Below the pieces are notes generated by a model. That model had not been told where the DNA came from and made no database searches. It saw only the letters and a program-made list of their open reading frames with translations. A stretch of DNA of 64,000 bases, taken from NCBI GenBank assembly GCA_015548865.1, contig JADMXW010000008.1, positions 62,001 through 126,000 on the forward strand. Direction: 5' to 3'. The position numbers and the translations under genes were made by a program. Within the stretch, counting starts at the first letter, position 1. The number at the start of each line of letters is the position of its first letter. Below are positions 18,125 through 27,932 of this stretch, piece by piece. Source of the stretch: Serratia marcescens (GTDB lineage Bacteria > Pseudomonadota > Gammaproteobacteria > Enterobacterales > Enterobacteriaceae).

Positions 18125-18136
18125 TTGTATATACAG
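18125..18136. promoter_or_regulatory. HutC-type operator before hutH
   Basis: TTGTATATACAG matches the perfect hutI palindrome at 11 of 12 positions. It ends 9 bases before the hutH start, where repressor binding would block transcription or initiation. Confidence 0.68.
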
Positions 18137-18145
18137 GAATAGATT

Positions 18146-19690
18146 ATGACAACAACACCCCTGTCGATTTGCCTCACTCCTGGCGCGGTCGATCTGGCGA
18201 CGCTGCGGGCGATTTATCACGGAGGCGTCACGCTGACACTCGCAGAAGAAGCTTGGGCTGACGTAGATGCTGCGTGCCAGCAGGTGGCAGATATCGTGCA
18301 GCAGAATCGGGTGGTTTACGGCATCAATACCGGATTTGGCAAGCTGGTGAGTACGTCCATTCCTGTCGATCGCCTGGCGGAATTGCAGCGCAATCTGGTG
18401 CTGTCGCACAGCGTCGGTGTGGGTGAACTGCTGCCCGATAATGTGCTACGCCTGGTAATGGCAACCAAAGTGGTGAGTCTTGCGCGAGGCCATTCAGGTG
18501 TGCGACGTCAGGTGATTGAAACCTTGCTGTCGCTGTTTAATGCGGGCGTCATGCCGTGCGTGCCGGAAAAAGGCTCGGTAGGGGCGTCGGGTGATTTGGC
18601 GCCGTTGGCCCATATGTCACTGATGCTGTTGGGAGAAGGGCAAGTCAGAATCAATGGTGAGCTGCTGCCGGCACGAGAAGGGCTGGCGCAGGCTGGCGTA
18701 GAGCCGTTGGTGTTGGGACCGAAAGAAGGGCTGGCGCTGCTTAACGGTACGCAGGTTTCCACCTCACTTGCTCTGCGCGGCTTGTTTGGTGCAGAGCAAG
18801 TGCTTGGGGCCGGTTTGGTCGCGGGGGCGCTGTCGCTGGAAGCCATTCGGGGTTCGGCCAAACCATTTGATGCACGTATCCATCAAGCACGCGGCCAGCT
18901 AGGCCAGATTGCTGTGGCGGCGGCGATGGATGCACTGCTCAAAGGCAGCGGTATCATGGATTCACATGTTCACTGTGGTCGGGTGCAGGATCCCTATTCG
19001 ATCCGTTGTATTCCGCAAGTCATGGGCGCCTGTCTGGATAACCTGACGCATGCCGCCCGCATTTTGCAAATTGAAGCCAACGCAGCATCGGACAACCCAC
19101 TGGTGTTTACCGACAATGGTGATGTGATTTCTGGCGGCAACTTCCATGCTGAACCGGTGGCATTTGCCGCTGACATTATTGCCCTTGCTGTCGCCGAAGT
19201 TGGCGCGATTTCCGAACGCCGTTTGGCGCTGTTGCTAGATACAGGCCTCTCGGCACTGCCGCCCTTCCTGGTGGCCGATGGCGGAGTTAACTCCGGCTTT
19301 ATGATAGCGCAAGTTACTGCCGCCGCATTGGCATCGGAAAACAAATCGCTGGCACATCCCGGTAGCGTTGACAGTTTGCCTACCTCCGCCAATCAGGAAG
19401 ATCACGTTTCCATGGCCACTTACGCGGCCCGCCGTTTAGGTGCGATGTGCGACAACACGGCTGCCGTGGTGGGTATCGAAGCCATGGCTGCTGCACAGGG
19501 GATCGAATTCCACCGCCCGTTACGCAGCTCCACGTTGTTGGAACAGGAGTTAACGCGCATTCGTCAGGCGGTGTCTTTCCTCGATAAAGACCGCTATCTG
19601 GCACCGGACATTGCCGCTATGTCTCGCTGGGCAAGTCAGGCCGAGTGGCCGGAACAGGTGGCCGCATTACTGCCTTCTCGCGCCCAGTAA
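18146..19690 (+). CDS. hutH: Histidine ammonia-lyase
   Basis: A 514-residue cytosolic lyase that converts histidine to urocanate and ammonia, the first step of the pathway. The self-forming MIO cofactor triad Ala147-Ser148-Gly149 is visible in [15 protein letters not shown]. The N-terminal [10 protein letters not shown] loop carries the catalytic Tyr, and HSVGVGE and SADNP-like AASDNPLVF follow as usual. Length matches the family (about 510). It is followed after 45 bp by hutU, with aminotransferase and reductase genes behind, which suggests a four-gene operon under the operator at 18125. Confidence 0.96.
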   Translation: MTTTPLSICLTPGAVDLATLRAIYHGGVTLTLAEEAWADVDAACQQVADIVQQNRVVYGINTGFGKLVSTSIPVDRLAELQRNLVLSHSVGVGELLPDNVLRLVMATKVVSLARGHSGVRRQVIETLLSLFNAGVMPCVPEKGSVGASGDLAPLAHMSLMLLGEGQVRINGELLPAREGLAQAGVEPLVLGPKEGLALLNGTQVSTSLALRGLFGAEQVLGAGLVAGALSLEAIRGSAKPFDARIHQARGQLGQIAVAAAMDALLKGSGIMDSHVHCGRVQDPYSIRCIPQVMGACLDNLTHAARILQIEANAASDNPLVFTDNGDVISGGNFHAEPVAFAADIIALAVAEVGAISERRLALLLDTGLSALPPFLVADGGVNSGFMIAQVTAAALASENKSLAHPGSVDSLPTSANQEDHVSMATYAARRLGAMCDNTAAVVGIEAMAAAQGIEFHRPLRSSTLLEQELTRIRQAVSFLDKDRYLAPDIAAMSRWASQAEWPEQVAALLPSRAQ

Positions 19691-19735
19691 CCTGACAGGC
19701 TACGGACATTAACCGAATATCAAAGGAACAGCATT

Positions 19736-21424
19736 ATGACCTCATCTGTGGAACATACGGGTGCGCGTGAAGTGAGAGCACCCCACGGCAGTGAACTGCA
19801 TTGTGAAAACTGGCTGATCGAAGCGGCATATCGCATGATCCAGAATAACCTGGATCCGGATGTGGCTGAACGACCTGAAGATCTGGTGGTGTACGGCGGG
19901 ATTGGCAAGGCGGCACGTAACTGGGCCTGCTTTGACGCGATTCTGGCCTCCTTGCGCGTCCTCAAAGGGGATGAAACCTTGTTGGTACAGTCCGGTAAAC
20001 CGGTGGGGGTTTTCCGTACTCATGAAAATGCGCCGCGTGTGTTGATCGCCAACTCGAACCTGGTACCTCACTGGGCCAACTGGGATCACTTTAATAAGTT
20101 AGATCGCGACGGGCTGATGATGTATGGCCAGATGACGGCGGGCTCATGGATCTACATCGGTGCGCAGGGCATTGTTCAGGGAACTTACGAAACCTTTGCC
20201 GAGGCCGGGCAGCAGCACTACAACGGTGATTTGCGCGGGCGTTGGATCTTGACAGCTGGCTTGGGTGGCATGGGGGGCGCACAGCCGTTGGCGGGCGTGC
20301 TGGCCGGAGCCAGTGTACTGGCGGTGGAATGTCAGGAATCTCGTATCGATTTTCGCCTGCGGACACGCTATCTCGATTACAAAGCCACCGATCTGGATGA
20401 GGCGCTGGCGATGATCGATGAAGCGTGCAAAGCGGGACGCGCTATTTCTGTAGGCCTGTTGGGTAACGCGGCGGATGTGGTGCCAGAACTGGTGAAACGA
20501 GCTAAGGCTGGAGGGATGCGCCCGGATATCGTGACCGATCAAACCTCGGCGCACGATCCGATTAACGGCTATCTGCCACAAGGCTGGGATGTTGCACACT
20601 GGACAGAAATGCGCACCCGCGATCCGAAGGCGGTAGAAAAAGCAGCCAAAGCCTCTATGGCAGTGCATGTGCAGGCGATGCTGGAATTCCACCATATGGG
20701 CATCCCGACGGTGGATTACGGTAATAATATTCGCCAGATGGCATTGGAAGAAGGGGTGAAGAATGCATTCGACTTCCCTGGTTTTGTGCCTGCCTATATT
20801 CGTCCGTTGTTCTGCCAAGGCAAAGGCCCGTTCCGCTGGGTGGCGTTGTCAGGCGATCCAGAAGATATCGCGCGCACTGATGCCAAGCTCAAAGAGCTGT
20901 TTCCCGAGAATGCTTCGTTACACCGTTGGCTGGATATGGCACAAGAACGCATCGCATTCCAGGGATTACCGGCGCGTATATGCTGGCTGGGACTGGGCGA
21001 ACGCCATCTTGCTGGGTTGGCGTTCAATGAAATGGTGCGCAATGGCGAACTGAAAGCGCCGATTGTTATTGGTCGCGATCATTTGGATTGCGGGTCGGTT
21101 GCCTCACCCAATCGGGAAACTGAAGCGATGCGCGATGGCTCGGATGCAGTATCCGACTGGCCGTTGCTCAATGCATTGCTGAACACGGCAGGTGGCGCAA
21201 CCTGGGTCAGCCTGCATCATGGCGGCGGTGTAGGCATGGGCTTCTCACAACATGCGGGCACGGTGATTGTGTGCGACGGCAGCGAACAGGCAGATGAACG
21301 TCTGGCTCGAGTGCTCTGGAACGATCCGGCTACGGGCGTGATGCGCCATGCGGATGCGGGTTATGAGAGTGCGATCGCGTGTGCCGCACAGCATGGGTTG
21401 AACTTGCCGATGGTGAAGGGTTAA
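19736..21424 (+). CDS. hutU: Urocanate hydratase
   Basis: A 562-residue urocanase that hydrates urocanate to imidazolone propionate using a tightly bound NAD. The NAD-binding region [19 protein letters not shown] and the active-site segment [19 protein letters not shown] with its conserved Cys are present, as is the [15 protein letters not shown] segment. Length matches the family (about 557). A GGAACA site precedes the ATG. Its stop codon overlaps a possible start of the downstream aminotransferase by one base. Confidence 0.96.
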   Translation: MTSSVEHTGAREVRAPHGSELHCENWLIEAAYRMIQNNLDPDVAERPEDLVVYGGIGKAARNWACFDAILASLRVLKGDETLLVQSGKPVGVFRTHENAPRVLIANSNLVPHWANWDHFNKLDRDGLMMYGQMTAGSWIYIGAQGIVQGTYETFAEAGQQHYNGDLRGRWILTAGLGGMGGAQPLAGVLAGASVLAVECQESRIDFRLRTRYLDYKATDLDEALAMIDEACKAGRAISVGLLGNAADVVPELVKRAKAGGMRPDIVTDQTSAHDPINGYLPQGWDVAHWTEMRTRDPKAVEKAAKASMAVHVQAMLEFHHMGIPTVDYGNNIRQMALEEGVKNAFDFPGFVPAYIRPLFCQGKGPFRWVALSGDPEDIARTDAKLKELFPENASLHRWLDMAQERIAFQGLPARICWLGLGERHLAGLAFNEMVRNGELKAPIVIGRDHLDCGSVASPNRETEAMRDGSDAVSDWPLLNALLNTAGGATWVSLHHGGGVGMGFSQHAGTVIVCDGSEQADERLARVLWNDPATGVMRHADAGYESAIACAAQHGLNLPMVKG

Positions 21425-21447
21425 TGGGGCGCGCCGCTGAGGTCATC

Positions 21448-22560
21448 ATGAAAGAAACGATTGAACGACTGGCGCGGCGCGAAGCCCGCCAACTGGGGCG
21501 CTATAACTCTGGGTTATCTGATGATGCGGTGCGACAGCGTTTTGCTGTGACGGATATTGCTCGTCTCGCCAGCAATGAAAATCCACTGGGTATAAGTCCG
21601 TTAGCCGATGCTGCGCTGCGAACTGAGGTGACGCGTACGGCCTGTTATCCCGATCCGGCGAGTCTCCAATTGCGCGCGGTGATTGCCGCGCGCACTGGGA
21701 TGATGCCGGAGCAGGTGGTGATGGGCAACGGCTCGGAAAACCTGCTGGAAATGCTGTGTCTGGCTTTTCTCAATCCGGGCGATCGGGTTGTCACGCTGGT
21801 ACCCTCTTTTGGCCTTCATCACTTGTACCCCAAAATGTTAGGGGCAGAGGTGACGCTGGTATCGGTTAATGCGCAAATGGAGTATGACCTGGATGCCTGG
21901 GCGCAGGCATTGGTTCAACCGGCCAAAATGGTGGTGTTCAGTAATCCCTCCAATCCTGTGGGGTGCATGTTGGGGCGTGAAGGTTTTGAACGCCTGATAG
22001 CCATGACGCCGCCGGACTGCGTGTTGGTGATTGACGAGGCTTACTACGAGTATTGCGCCGCACACCCTGACTATCCCGATAGCCTTTCCCTATTGCGTCA
22101 GCAGGCGCGACCGTGGATTGTGTTGCGCACGTTCTCCAAAGCATATGGTCTGGCTGGATTGCGCGTGGGGTATGGCCTGGCTTGTGATGCCGAGATGGTG
22201 GAGTTACTCGATCGTGTGCGCACGCCGTTCAATATTAACCGTATGGCGCAGGCTGCTGCACAGGCAGCACTGCTGGATGTGGCGCATGTCGCGCGCAGTG
22301 TTACCCATGTCACGCAGCAGCGGGCCTGGCTCAGAGAGCAACTGCACGCCATGGGATGGTTTGTTGCACCGTCGCAGGCTAATTTCCTGTTTGTGAATGT
22401 CGCGCAGGATAGTGCTGCATTGGCTGAACGTTTACTGCATTTTGGTGTGATCGTGAAGCCCTGGCTGGAAGCCGGATACACCCAATGGATCCGGATTTCG
22501 GTGGGATCTGAGGCCGCCAACCAACAGTGTATCGCGGCGTTGCGCCAGTGTGTGCAGTAA
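21448..22560 (+). CDS. HisC-like PLP aminotransferase in hut operon
   Basis: A 370-residue fold-type I aminotransferase of the histidinol-phosphate aminotransferase family. Visible marks are LASNENPLGISPLA, ACYPDPASLQLRAVIAART, the PLP-contacting NPSNPVG, IDEAYYEY, and the Schiff-base lysine in RTFSKAYGLAGLRVGYG. No other his gene is nearby; instead it directly follows hutU. An ATG at 21424 overlaps the hutU stop; the ATG at 21448 has a better GAGGT site, so it was chosen. In this setting it probably transaminates histidine or a related imidazole amino acid to the 2-oxoacid, which is inference. Confidence 0.85.
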   Translation: MKETIERLARREARQLGRYNSGLSDDAVRQRFAVTDIARLASNENPLGISPLADAALRTEVTRTACYPDPASLQLRAVIAARTGMMPEQVVMGNGSENLLEMLCLAFLNPGDRVVTLVPSFGLHHLYPKMLGAEVTLVSVNAQMEYDLDAWAQALVQPAKMVVFSNPSNPVGCMLGREGFERLIAMTPPDCVLVIDEAYYEYCAAHPDYPDSLSLLRQQARPWIVLRTFSKAYGLAGLRVGYGLACDAEMVELLDRVRTPFNINRMAQAAAQAALLDVAHVARSVTHVTQQRAWLREQLHAMGWFVAPSQANFLFVNVAQDSAALAERLLHFGVIVKPWLEAGYTQWIRISVGSEAANQQCIAALRQCVQ

Positions 22561-22600
22561 TCCCGCTTCGGCCAATTGATTGAATACTTACGGAGAATAC

Positions 22601-23683
22601 ATGCAACAGGTCTATTTTCCCGCGCGTGTGGTGCGCGGGAGTGGCGCGATTAACCAGTTGGGTACGATAGCCTCTGCTCTGGGTAAACGTGCCTTGGTTT
22701 TGGGTGGCAAGAATGCGCTGGCGGCGGCATCATCCCTGATTGATGCACAGCTCGACGCTGCCGGGGTGCTCAAATGTGCTGATATCTGGTACGGCGGCGA
22801 GTGCAGCGAGACACAGATTTTACGTTTGGCACAAGAAGTACGAACACATGCTGCCGATGTGGTTATCGCCGTGGGCGGTGGGAAAGCATTGGATACAGGC
22901 AAAGCCGTCGGGCTGGAAACCTCCCGTCCGGTGATCACCCTACCAACCATTGCTGCGACGTGTGCCGCGGTGACGCCGCTCACTATTCGCTATCATGACG
23001 ATGGTCACTTTCGCGATCTGTACCATCTGCCGGTGGCACCCGCAGTAGTCATTATCGATTCTGATATTTTGGCTAAAGCGCCGTTGCGTTGGTTGGCGGC
23101 GGGGCTGGGCGATACGCTGGCAAAATGGTATGAACTGCGAGCCATTACAGATGATAAGGATGTTAATGGTTTTGGCGCTTCTTCTATGGCAAACAGCCAT
23201 CTCTGTTATCAACAAATTGCCCGCTTTGGTGCCGCTGCCTGTGATGCCGTCCGGCAACGGCAGGCATCACCTGCGTTGGATCAGGTGCTTGATGCTATCT
23301 TCTTGTTTGCTGGGTTGACTTCGTTGATGAGCAATGGCGCTCATGCCGCCGCGGCGCATGCATTATACGAAGGATTTACCGTGTGCGATAAAACCCGCTC
23401 CTATGGACATGGTTTGTTGGTGGGTTTTGGCAATCTTTGTTTGCTGGCCCTGGAAGGGCGGAGCGATGAGGCGTTATATGAGGCGATTGCTTTGGCAAAG
23501 GATTGTGCCATTCCGACATCGTTGGAATCGATTGCGCCAACGCTGGACTCAGCGGAACTGACGGCCATATTGCACGCTGCTGTGAAAGCGCCCGATATGG
23601 GCAATATGCTCCATACGGTCACCGTTGAGGCTCTACGTGATGCGATTCATCGCGTAGAGCGTCTTGCGATGAGCGCCAGTTAA
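22601..23683 (+). CDS. Iron-type alcohol dehydrogenase family, YbdH/HcxA-like 2-oxoacid reductase
   Basis: A 360-residue protein of the glycerol dehydrogenase-like branch. The NAD(P) motif VGGGKALDTGKAVG and LPTIAATCAAVTPLTIRYHDDG and AGLGDTLAKWYE match E. coli YbdH (HcxA), reported as a hydroxycarboxylate dehydrogenase acting on 2-oxoacids, and the length is nearly identical. Metal ligands are expected in the later NGAHAAAAHALYEGF and SYGHG segments. The start ATG has GGAGA six bases upstream. It lies 40 bp behind the HisC-like gene, so the pair could convert histidine through imidazolepyruvate to imidazolelactate; this is inference. Confidence 0.8.
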   Translation: MQQVYFPARVVRGSGAINQLGTIASALGKRALVLGGKNALAAASSLIDAQLDAAGVLKCADIWYGGECSETQILRLAQEVRTHAADVVIAVGGGKALDTGKAVGLETSRPVITLPTIAATCAAVTPLTIRYHDDGHFRDLYHLPVAPAVVIIDSDILAKAPLRWLAAGLGDTLAKWYELRAITDDKDVNGFGASSMANSHLCYQQIARFGAAACDAVRQRQASPALDQVLDAIFLFAGLTSLMSNGAHAAAAHALYEGFTVCDKTRSYGHGLLVGFGNLCLLALEGRSDEALYEAIALAKDCAIPTSLESIAPTLDSAELTAILHAAVKAPDMGNMLHTVTVEALRDAIHRVERLAMSAS

Positions 23684-23690
23684 TAGACGC

Positions 23691-23842
23691 TATACCCGTC
23701 ATATTTCAATTGCAGATGTTGTTATTCGGCCTATCCATAGGCCGTACTTCGAGCGAAGCTACCGCAAGCGGTGTTGAAATCTGCTTTAGGCTGATTTATC
23801 ACATGCTTGCTGCTTTCCTGCAACGCGAATTATTTAGGGTAT
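23691..23842. repeat. Dispersed palindromic repeat, copy 2 (end of hut cluster)
   Basis: It starts TATACCCGTCATATTTCAAT and ends with CAACGCGAATTATTTAGGGTAT, the same terminal sequences as the other copies, with a variable centre. It separates the last hut-cluster gene from ssrB, at the boundary between the metabolic cluster and the secretion locus. Confidence 0.8.
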
Positions 23843-23870
23843 CCACAAAAATGGCCTGGTATAAAAAACT

Positions 23871-24506
23871 TCAATCGGTTAACCCTAAACGCCTCGAGCA
23901 GTTAAGCAATTCTGTGACTTTATGCACGTTTAGTTTTTTCATAATGTTCAGTCGATGGGTTTCAACAGTTTTAACACTGATGCACAGCTGTTCGCCTATG
24001 AGGCGATTGGTATAACTGTTAGCGATAAGCTTCAGGATTTGCCGTTCACGCGGTGTCAGCAACTCCGGACTGTCTCTTTCGGTATTCAGGGCGGAGTTGA
24101 TGGCATCTCGGTTGAGTGCCGGGTCGATATATCTTTTTCTGGCAGCCATTGTCTGTATCGCGGCCAATAAGGTTTTTTGGCTGCTGTTTTTCAGAACGTA
24201 TCCCATGGCACCCGCCGAAAGGGTGCGTACTGCCATAAACTCCTCGTTGTGGGCTGTGTAGGCGAGGATTGCCATTTTGGGCCAACGTGAACAGAGTTGT
24301 GGGATAAGATCTAACCCATTAATGCCTGGTAACCCCAGATCCAGAACTACAATATCTGGCTCATGGAGGCGACAGGCGTTGTATACCTCAAGGCCATCTT
24401 CAATCTGCGCAATAATGCGGAAACGCGGATAGGGCACCAGCAAATTGATAATGCCGTTTATGATCAACTCATGATCGTCCACTAGCAAAATTTTATGATC
24501 GTTCAT
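23871..24506 (-). CDS. ssrB: Response regulator SsrB-like (SPI-2 T3SS activator)
   Basis: A 211-residue NarL/FixJ-type response regulator very similar to Salmonella SsrB in length and sequence. The receiver domain starts KILLVDDHELIINGIIN, with the phospho-acceptor Asp56 in VVLDLGLPG, the same number as in SsrB. The C-terminal LuxR-type helix-turn-helix contains LTPRERQILKLIANSYTN and KTVETHRLNIMKKLNVHKVTELLNC. It lies 30 bp downstream of the ssrA-like kinase on the same strand, divergent from the secretion operon. It is expected to activate the secretion genes. Confidence 0.9.
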   Translation of the reverse strand: MNDHKILLVDDHELIINGIINLLVPYPRFRIIAQIEDGLEVYNACRLHEPDIVVLDLGLPGINGLDLIPQLCSRWPKMAILAYTAHNEEFMAVRTLSAGAMGYVLKNSSQKTLLAAIQTMAARKRYIDPALNRDAINSALNTERDSPELLTPRERQILKLIANSYTNRLIGEQLCISVKTVETHRLNIMKKLNVHKVTELLNCSRRLGLTD

Positions 24507-24536
24507 TTTCCATTCCTCTCAACAAAACATTGCCCT

Positions 24537-27299
24537 TTACGGAGAGCATTTCCAACGTAAAGTGACATCCAGCGTATGACGCAGTTCTGCTATTTCCTCT
24601 CTGGATAATGGCAGACCCTGTTTGACGCGGTTCTCTATATCGATCACATTGCACAGCAACGGACCAATACCAGCCTGCCCGATACATCCTTTTAGGGTAT
24701 GCAACAGCGTGATAGTTTTTTTTTGATTGCTTAAATTTTGTTCAATCTCTGACAGCAGTACGCGAAGTGAACGACGTATTTTTCGTCGCATAGTAGGTTG
24801 GGTGATGTCGATGATGGCCTTATCCATCAGGTTATCTTGCTCTTGCAGGTGAACGTCTCGCTGGAGCTGGTATTCAGCAGCGATGCTGATGCCATCAGCC
24901 AAATGCGCCAGAGTGACGGGTTTGGTCAGGTAGTGGTGCATACCTGCTTGCTTGCAACGGACGATTTCTTCCGGTGCGGTGTTGGCAGACAGAGCGATGA
25001 TGACGCACTCAGGATCTTGATTGTCTTTGTCTTGACGCCAATGTTGGGTACACTCGAGCCCATCCATTTCAGGCATACATACATCCATCAATACCAGATC
25101 AAACCGTTGCTGCCGCCCCAGTTTCAGTGCCTCTCGGCCACTACTGGCCGTCGTGACGTTTTGCCCGAGCAGTCTTAGCATGGCACCAATAATGTCGAGG
25201 TTTAGCATGGCGTCATCGACGAGCAGGAGGTTTAATCGCCAAGGCTGAACGGGGATAACTTCTGTATCAGTAGCGGTGATGCCGGATGTTATCTGTGTCA
25301 CAAGCGTATAAAGTTTGCCTGGAAGAAAACCAAGTTCATCGGCGCATAAGGCATTTCTTTCTGGGGCGGTGTGGCAGGTCAGACCCCATTCGTTCAGTTG
25401 CCAGTGGAGTGCCAACGGTGCGGCAATTTTCCCGGTTAATGCCGCTGGCGCGCAGTGTTCGCCGAGCGGCAACATAAAAGAGATGCGGGTACCGAGTTCC
25501 GCTGAACTATCAAGATCCAGCCAGCCTCCCATCATCCGTGCAAGATTCGAGGCAATCGTGAGTCCAAGCCCTGTGCCTTGAATGTTTCCATGACTCTGGA
25601 AGAAGGGGGTGAAAACAGCATCGTGATCGGCAAGGGGAATGCCTTTTCCGCTGTCGCTGACGGTAAATATCAATGTGTTATCGTTACACATGACGCTAAG
25701 GGTAATATTGCCCTTTTCCGTAAACTTGACTGCATTGCCGAGCAGGTTCACCAGAATTTGCCGTACGCGTGTAGCGTCCATATCGATCAGCAAAGGGACA
25801 TTGCCGTTAACGAGCGTGCGAAGTGCCAATCCTTTGCTTTTACCCGGCCCTTGAATGGTGTACATCGCACGATCGAGCAATGGAAGCAATGCCGTTTGTT
25901 CGATGTGCAGTGAGATTTGCCCCGATTCTATGCGTGAGAAATCCAGCAGATTGTTAATGATATCCAGCAAGGACAGGGTACATAGGCGAGCGGTTTCTAC
26001 CAGATGAGTTTGTTTGGCACACAACGGGGTAAGTTGCAGAAGCTCCAGCGCACCCAGCGCACCGCTGAGTGGCGTGCGCAGTTCATGACTGATGGTCGTG
26101 AGGTGACTGCTTTTGCGTTTGTTGGCCTGCTCCGCTTGCTGTTTGGCAATAATCAGTTCTCGCGTGCGTTCAACCACGGTATTTTCCAGGTTGTCATGCT
26201 GTACGCGCAGATCGTTCAACAGCCGATTGTAAGCGTGAGCAATGCTGCCAAGCTCATCCCGACGGTTTTCAGGCAAACGGAGCGACAAGGGAGCTCGCTT
26301 CGTCTTATTGATGATATCTACAAAGTCCCGTAGCGGTCGTGCCAGATGGCGGTAGAGCAGCCCAAACAGCATCAGAGCAAGGAGAGCTAGCGTCGCTAAT
26401 GCGAAAGGCAACTGGCTGATGACGATAGACATTGCGCGGTTGATGATATCCCGCTTTGGATACAGGATGACCTGTTGCCAGCCTGGCCCTTTCAACTGAG
26501 TGCGTAACACCAGGTAGTGGGGAATTTCCTGCCAGCCGTCATGTAACGTTATGCCGTTGAACAAACTCTGTAATTCAGCGGTTTTCTTCTTGTCGAACTG
26601 GGACAAAGGCAGGATACGATTCTGATTATCTAGCCAGAGGCTGATATCGCTGCCAGAGAACGGCTGCCCGTAGGACAACACATCGCTGAGTTTTACCGAA
26701 AGCCCGGCAAGCGTGCCATGCGAACAGGTTGCCGCAACGGAGACACTCCAGCCCACATTGTCTGTGTATTTGGGTTCTCCCCAGTACATGTTGTGATGAC
26801 TGGCGGTACCCAGCAACTCTGTTAACTCGGTACGCCGACGAGAAAAATAGTCTGCTGCATGGTCTCGCGGAGGTAAAAGCGAGATGCCATAGCGGCGATC
26901 CAGCACAAAGCTGTCAAGGTAGTAGGTTTGCCCGGCTGTGCCGTATACTTGGATAAAGCTGCGAGCCTGCTCCTGTACCGTTTTAGGGATACAGGCACTG
27001 GTATCAATGGGCAAGTAACAGCTTTCACTTTTGTCGACAATTGCCGTATCCGCAGCGCCACTGTGGTAAAGATGGTAACGGTGTGCCAGCGTTTGTGCAT
27101 CCCGTTCTGCCCCTTCAAAACGGTGATTGGTTAACGTTGCCCTGAGGGTAGAAAAGTGCGTTAGATTTTCTATTAAATAATGTTTTTCCTGGTTTAAAGA
27201 GGCATAGGTTGCGGCAAAAACAGAAACCAGCCAAATAATGAATAAACAGAGTGATATGAATAATGTTGGCTTACTCACCAATGAGCGTTTTCTTTTCAT
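24537..27299 (-). CDS. ssrA: Hybrid sensor kinase SsrA-like
   Basis: A 920-residue tripartite hybrid kinase, the same build and length as Salmonella SsrA. Membrane segments are at about 12-31 and 292-317 with a periplasmic sensor between them, followed by HAMP. The dimerisation domain has His405 in ISHELRTPL, then ATPase motifs (LLGNAVKFTEKG, GTGLGLTIA), a receiver with Asp739 in LVLMDVCMPEMDG, and a C-terminal Hpt domain with His867 in LLHTLKGCIG. Phosphate would flow His-Asp-His-Asp to SsrB. It is transcribed away from ssaB, with about 240 bp of AT-rich control region between. Confidence 0.9.
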   Translation of the reverse strand: MKRKRSLVSKPTLFISLCLFIIWLVSVFAATYASLNQEKHYLIENLTHFSTLRATLTNHRFEGAERDAQTLAHRYHLYHSGAADTAIVDKSESCYLPIDTSACIPKTVQEQARSFIQVYGTAGQTYYLDSFVLDRRYGISLLPPRDHAADYFSRRRTELTELLGTASHHNMYWGEPKYTDNVGWSVSVAATCSHGTLAGLSVKLSDVLSYGQPFSGSDISLWLDNQNRILPLSQFDKKKTAELQSLFNGITLHDGWQEIPHYLVLRTQLKGPGWQQVILYPKRDIINRAMSIVISQLPFALATLALLALMLFGLLYRHLARPLRDFVDIINKTKRAPLSLRLPENRRDELGSIAHAYNRLLNDLRVQHDNLENTVVERTRELIIAKQQAEQANKRKSSHLTTISHELRTPLSGALGALELLQLTPLCAKQTHLVETARLCTLSLLDIINNLLDFSRIESGQISLHIEQTALLPLLDRAMYTIQGPGKSKGLALRTLVNGNVPLLIDMDATRVRQILVNLLGNAVKFTEKGNITLSVMCNDNTLIFTVSDSGKGIPLADHDAVFTPFFQSHGNIQGTGLGLTIASNLARMMGGWLDLDSSAELGTRISFMLPLGEHCAPAALTGKIAAPLALHWQLNEWGLTCHTAPERNALCADELGFLPGKLYTLVTQITSGITATDTEVIPVQPWRLNLLLVDDAMLNLDIIGAMLRLLGQNVTTASSGREALKLGRQQRFDLVLMDVCMPEMDGLECTQHWRQDKDNQDPECVIIALSANTAPEEIVRCKQAGMHHYLTKPVTLAHLADGISIAAEYQLQRDVHLQEQDNLMDKAIIDITQPTMRRKIRRSLRVLLSEIEQNLSNQKKTITLLHTLKGCIGQAGIGPLLCNVIDIENRVKQGLPLSREEIAELRHTLDVTLRWKCSP

Positions 27300-27536
27300 T
27301 GTTATACCTGATATTGGCGTTTAAATGAAATTGCCCTCCATGGGCGAATGAGTTTTTGTTGGTTGATTGTTCGTTAAACTGTAATTTTTACTAAAATTAT
27401 AATGTAGTTTAGCACCGTTACAGTTTTAATTTGTAAATATATATAACGTCTCTGTAAGTAAAAATCAGGTATAGGGTGGATGTCTTAGTTTCTCGTCGAA
27501 TCTGAGAATGAGATTATCCCATGGAGGTTGTTTTAG
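27300..27536. promoter_or_regulatory. ssrA-ssaB divergent control region
   Basis: About 237 AT-rich bases separate the kinase from the secretion operon. They must contain both promoters. TAATTTTTACTAAAATTATAATG at 27381-27403 includes an 8-9 bp dyad that could be a regulator site, and GGAGG precedes ssaB. Binding by SsrB is expected from Salmonella but not shown by the sequence alone. Confidence 0.45.
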
Positions 27537-27932
27537 ATGCTTGATTTACTAAAAACTATTCCTTTAGTTCAGGACATATCTAGCCCTAATGGTAAAGGAG
27601 AATTCGCGATGAAAATAGCGGGTCTTCATGCAAAAGGATATTCGTGTAATCTCTCTTGGATTCTAACAGTTCACGTCATTGATTGTTGTGATTTATCATT
27701 TAAAACATTGTGTTATGTTTCTTCTTTGTTGGGCGCTCATCATGATGTTCACGATTTTTCGCTGCATTTTTGTGATGAGAAAGGCTGGTTGTGTTGTGTT
27801 TATGATAAGAACATTTCTGCTGAAAAAATGGCAAAGGAAATAGAAATACAACTGGCGCTCACACGTTATCTTCGATACATCATTATGGTTAGAAAACACC
27901 CCCACCAGGTAAAAGAATATGAAGCTATATAA
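27537..27932 (+). CDS. ssaB: SsaB/SpiC-like T3SS protein
   Basis: A 131-residue protein matching Salmonella SsaB/SpiC (133 residues) over its length: LLKTIPLVQDIS near the start, SSLLGAHHDVHDFSL in the middle and EIEIQLALTRYLRYII at the end. In Salmonella SpiC acts with SsaM and SsaL as a switch that orders secretion of translocators before effectors. The ATG follows GGAGG by 9 bases. It is first in the operon and overlaps ssaC by 14 bases. Base composition is low in GC, like the neighbouring translocator genes. Confidence 0.8.
   Translation: MLDLLKTIPLVQDISSPNGKGEFAMKIAGLHAKGYSCNLSWILTVHVIDCCDLSFKTLCYVSSLLGAHHDVHDFSLHFCDEKGWLCCVYDKNISAEKMAKEIEIQLALTRYLRYIIMVRKHPHQVKEYEAI

Noticed and set aside
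20144..20818. 224-codon antisense ORF within hutU
   Set aside because: A shadow frame of a fully conserved urocanase gene.
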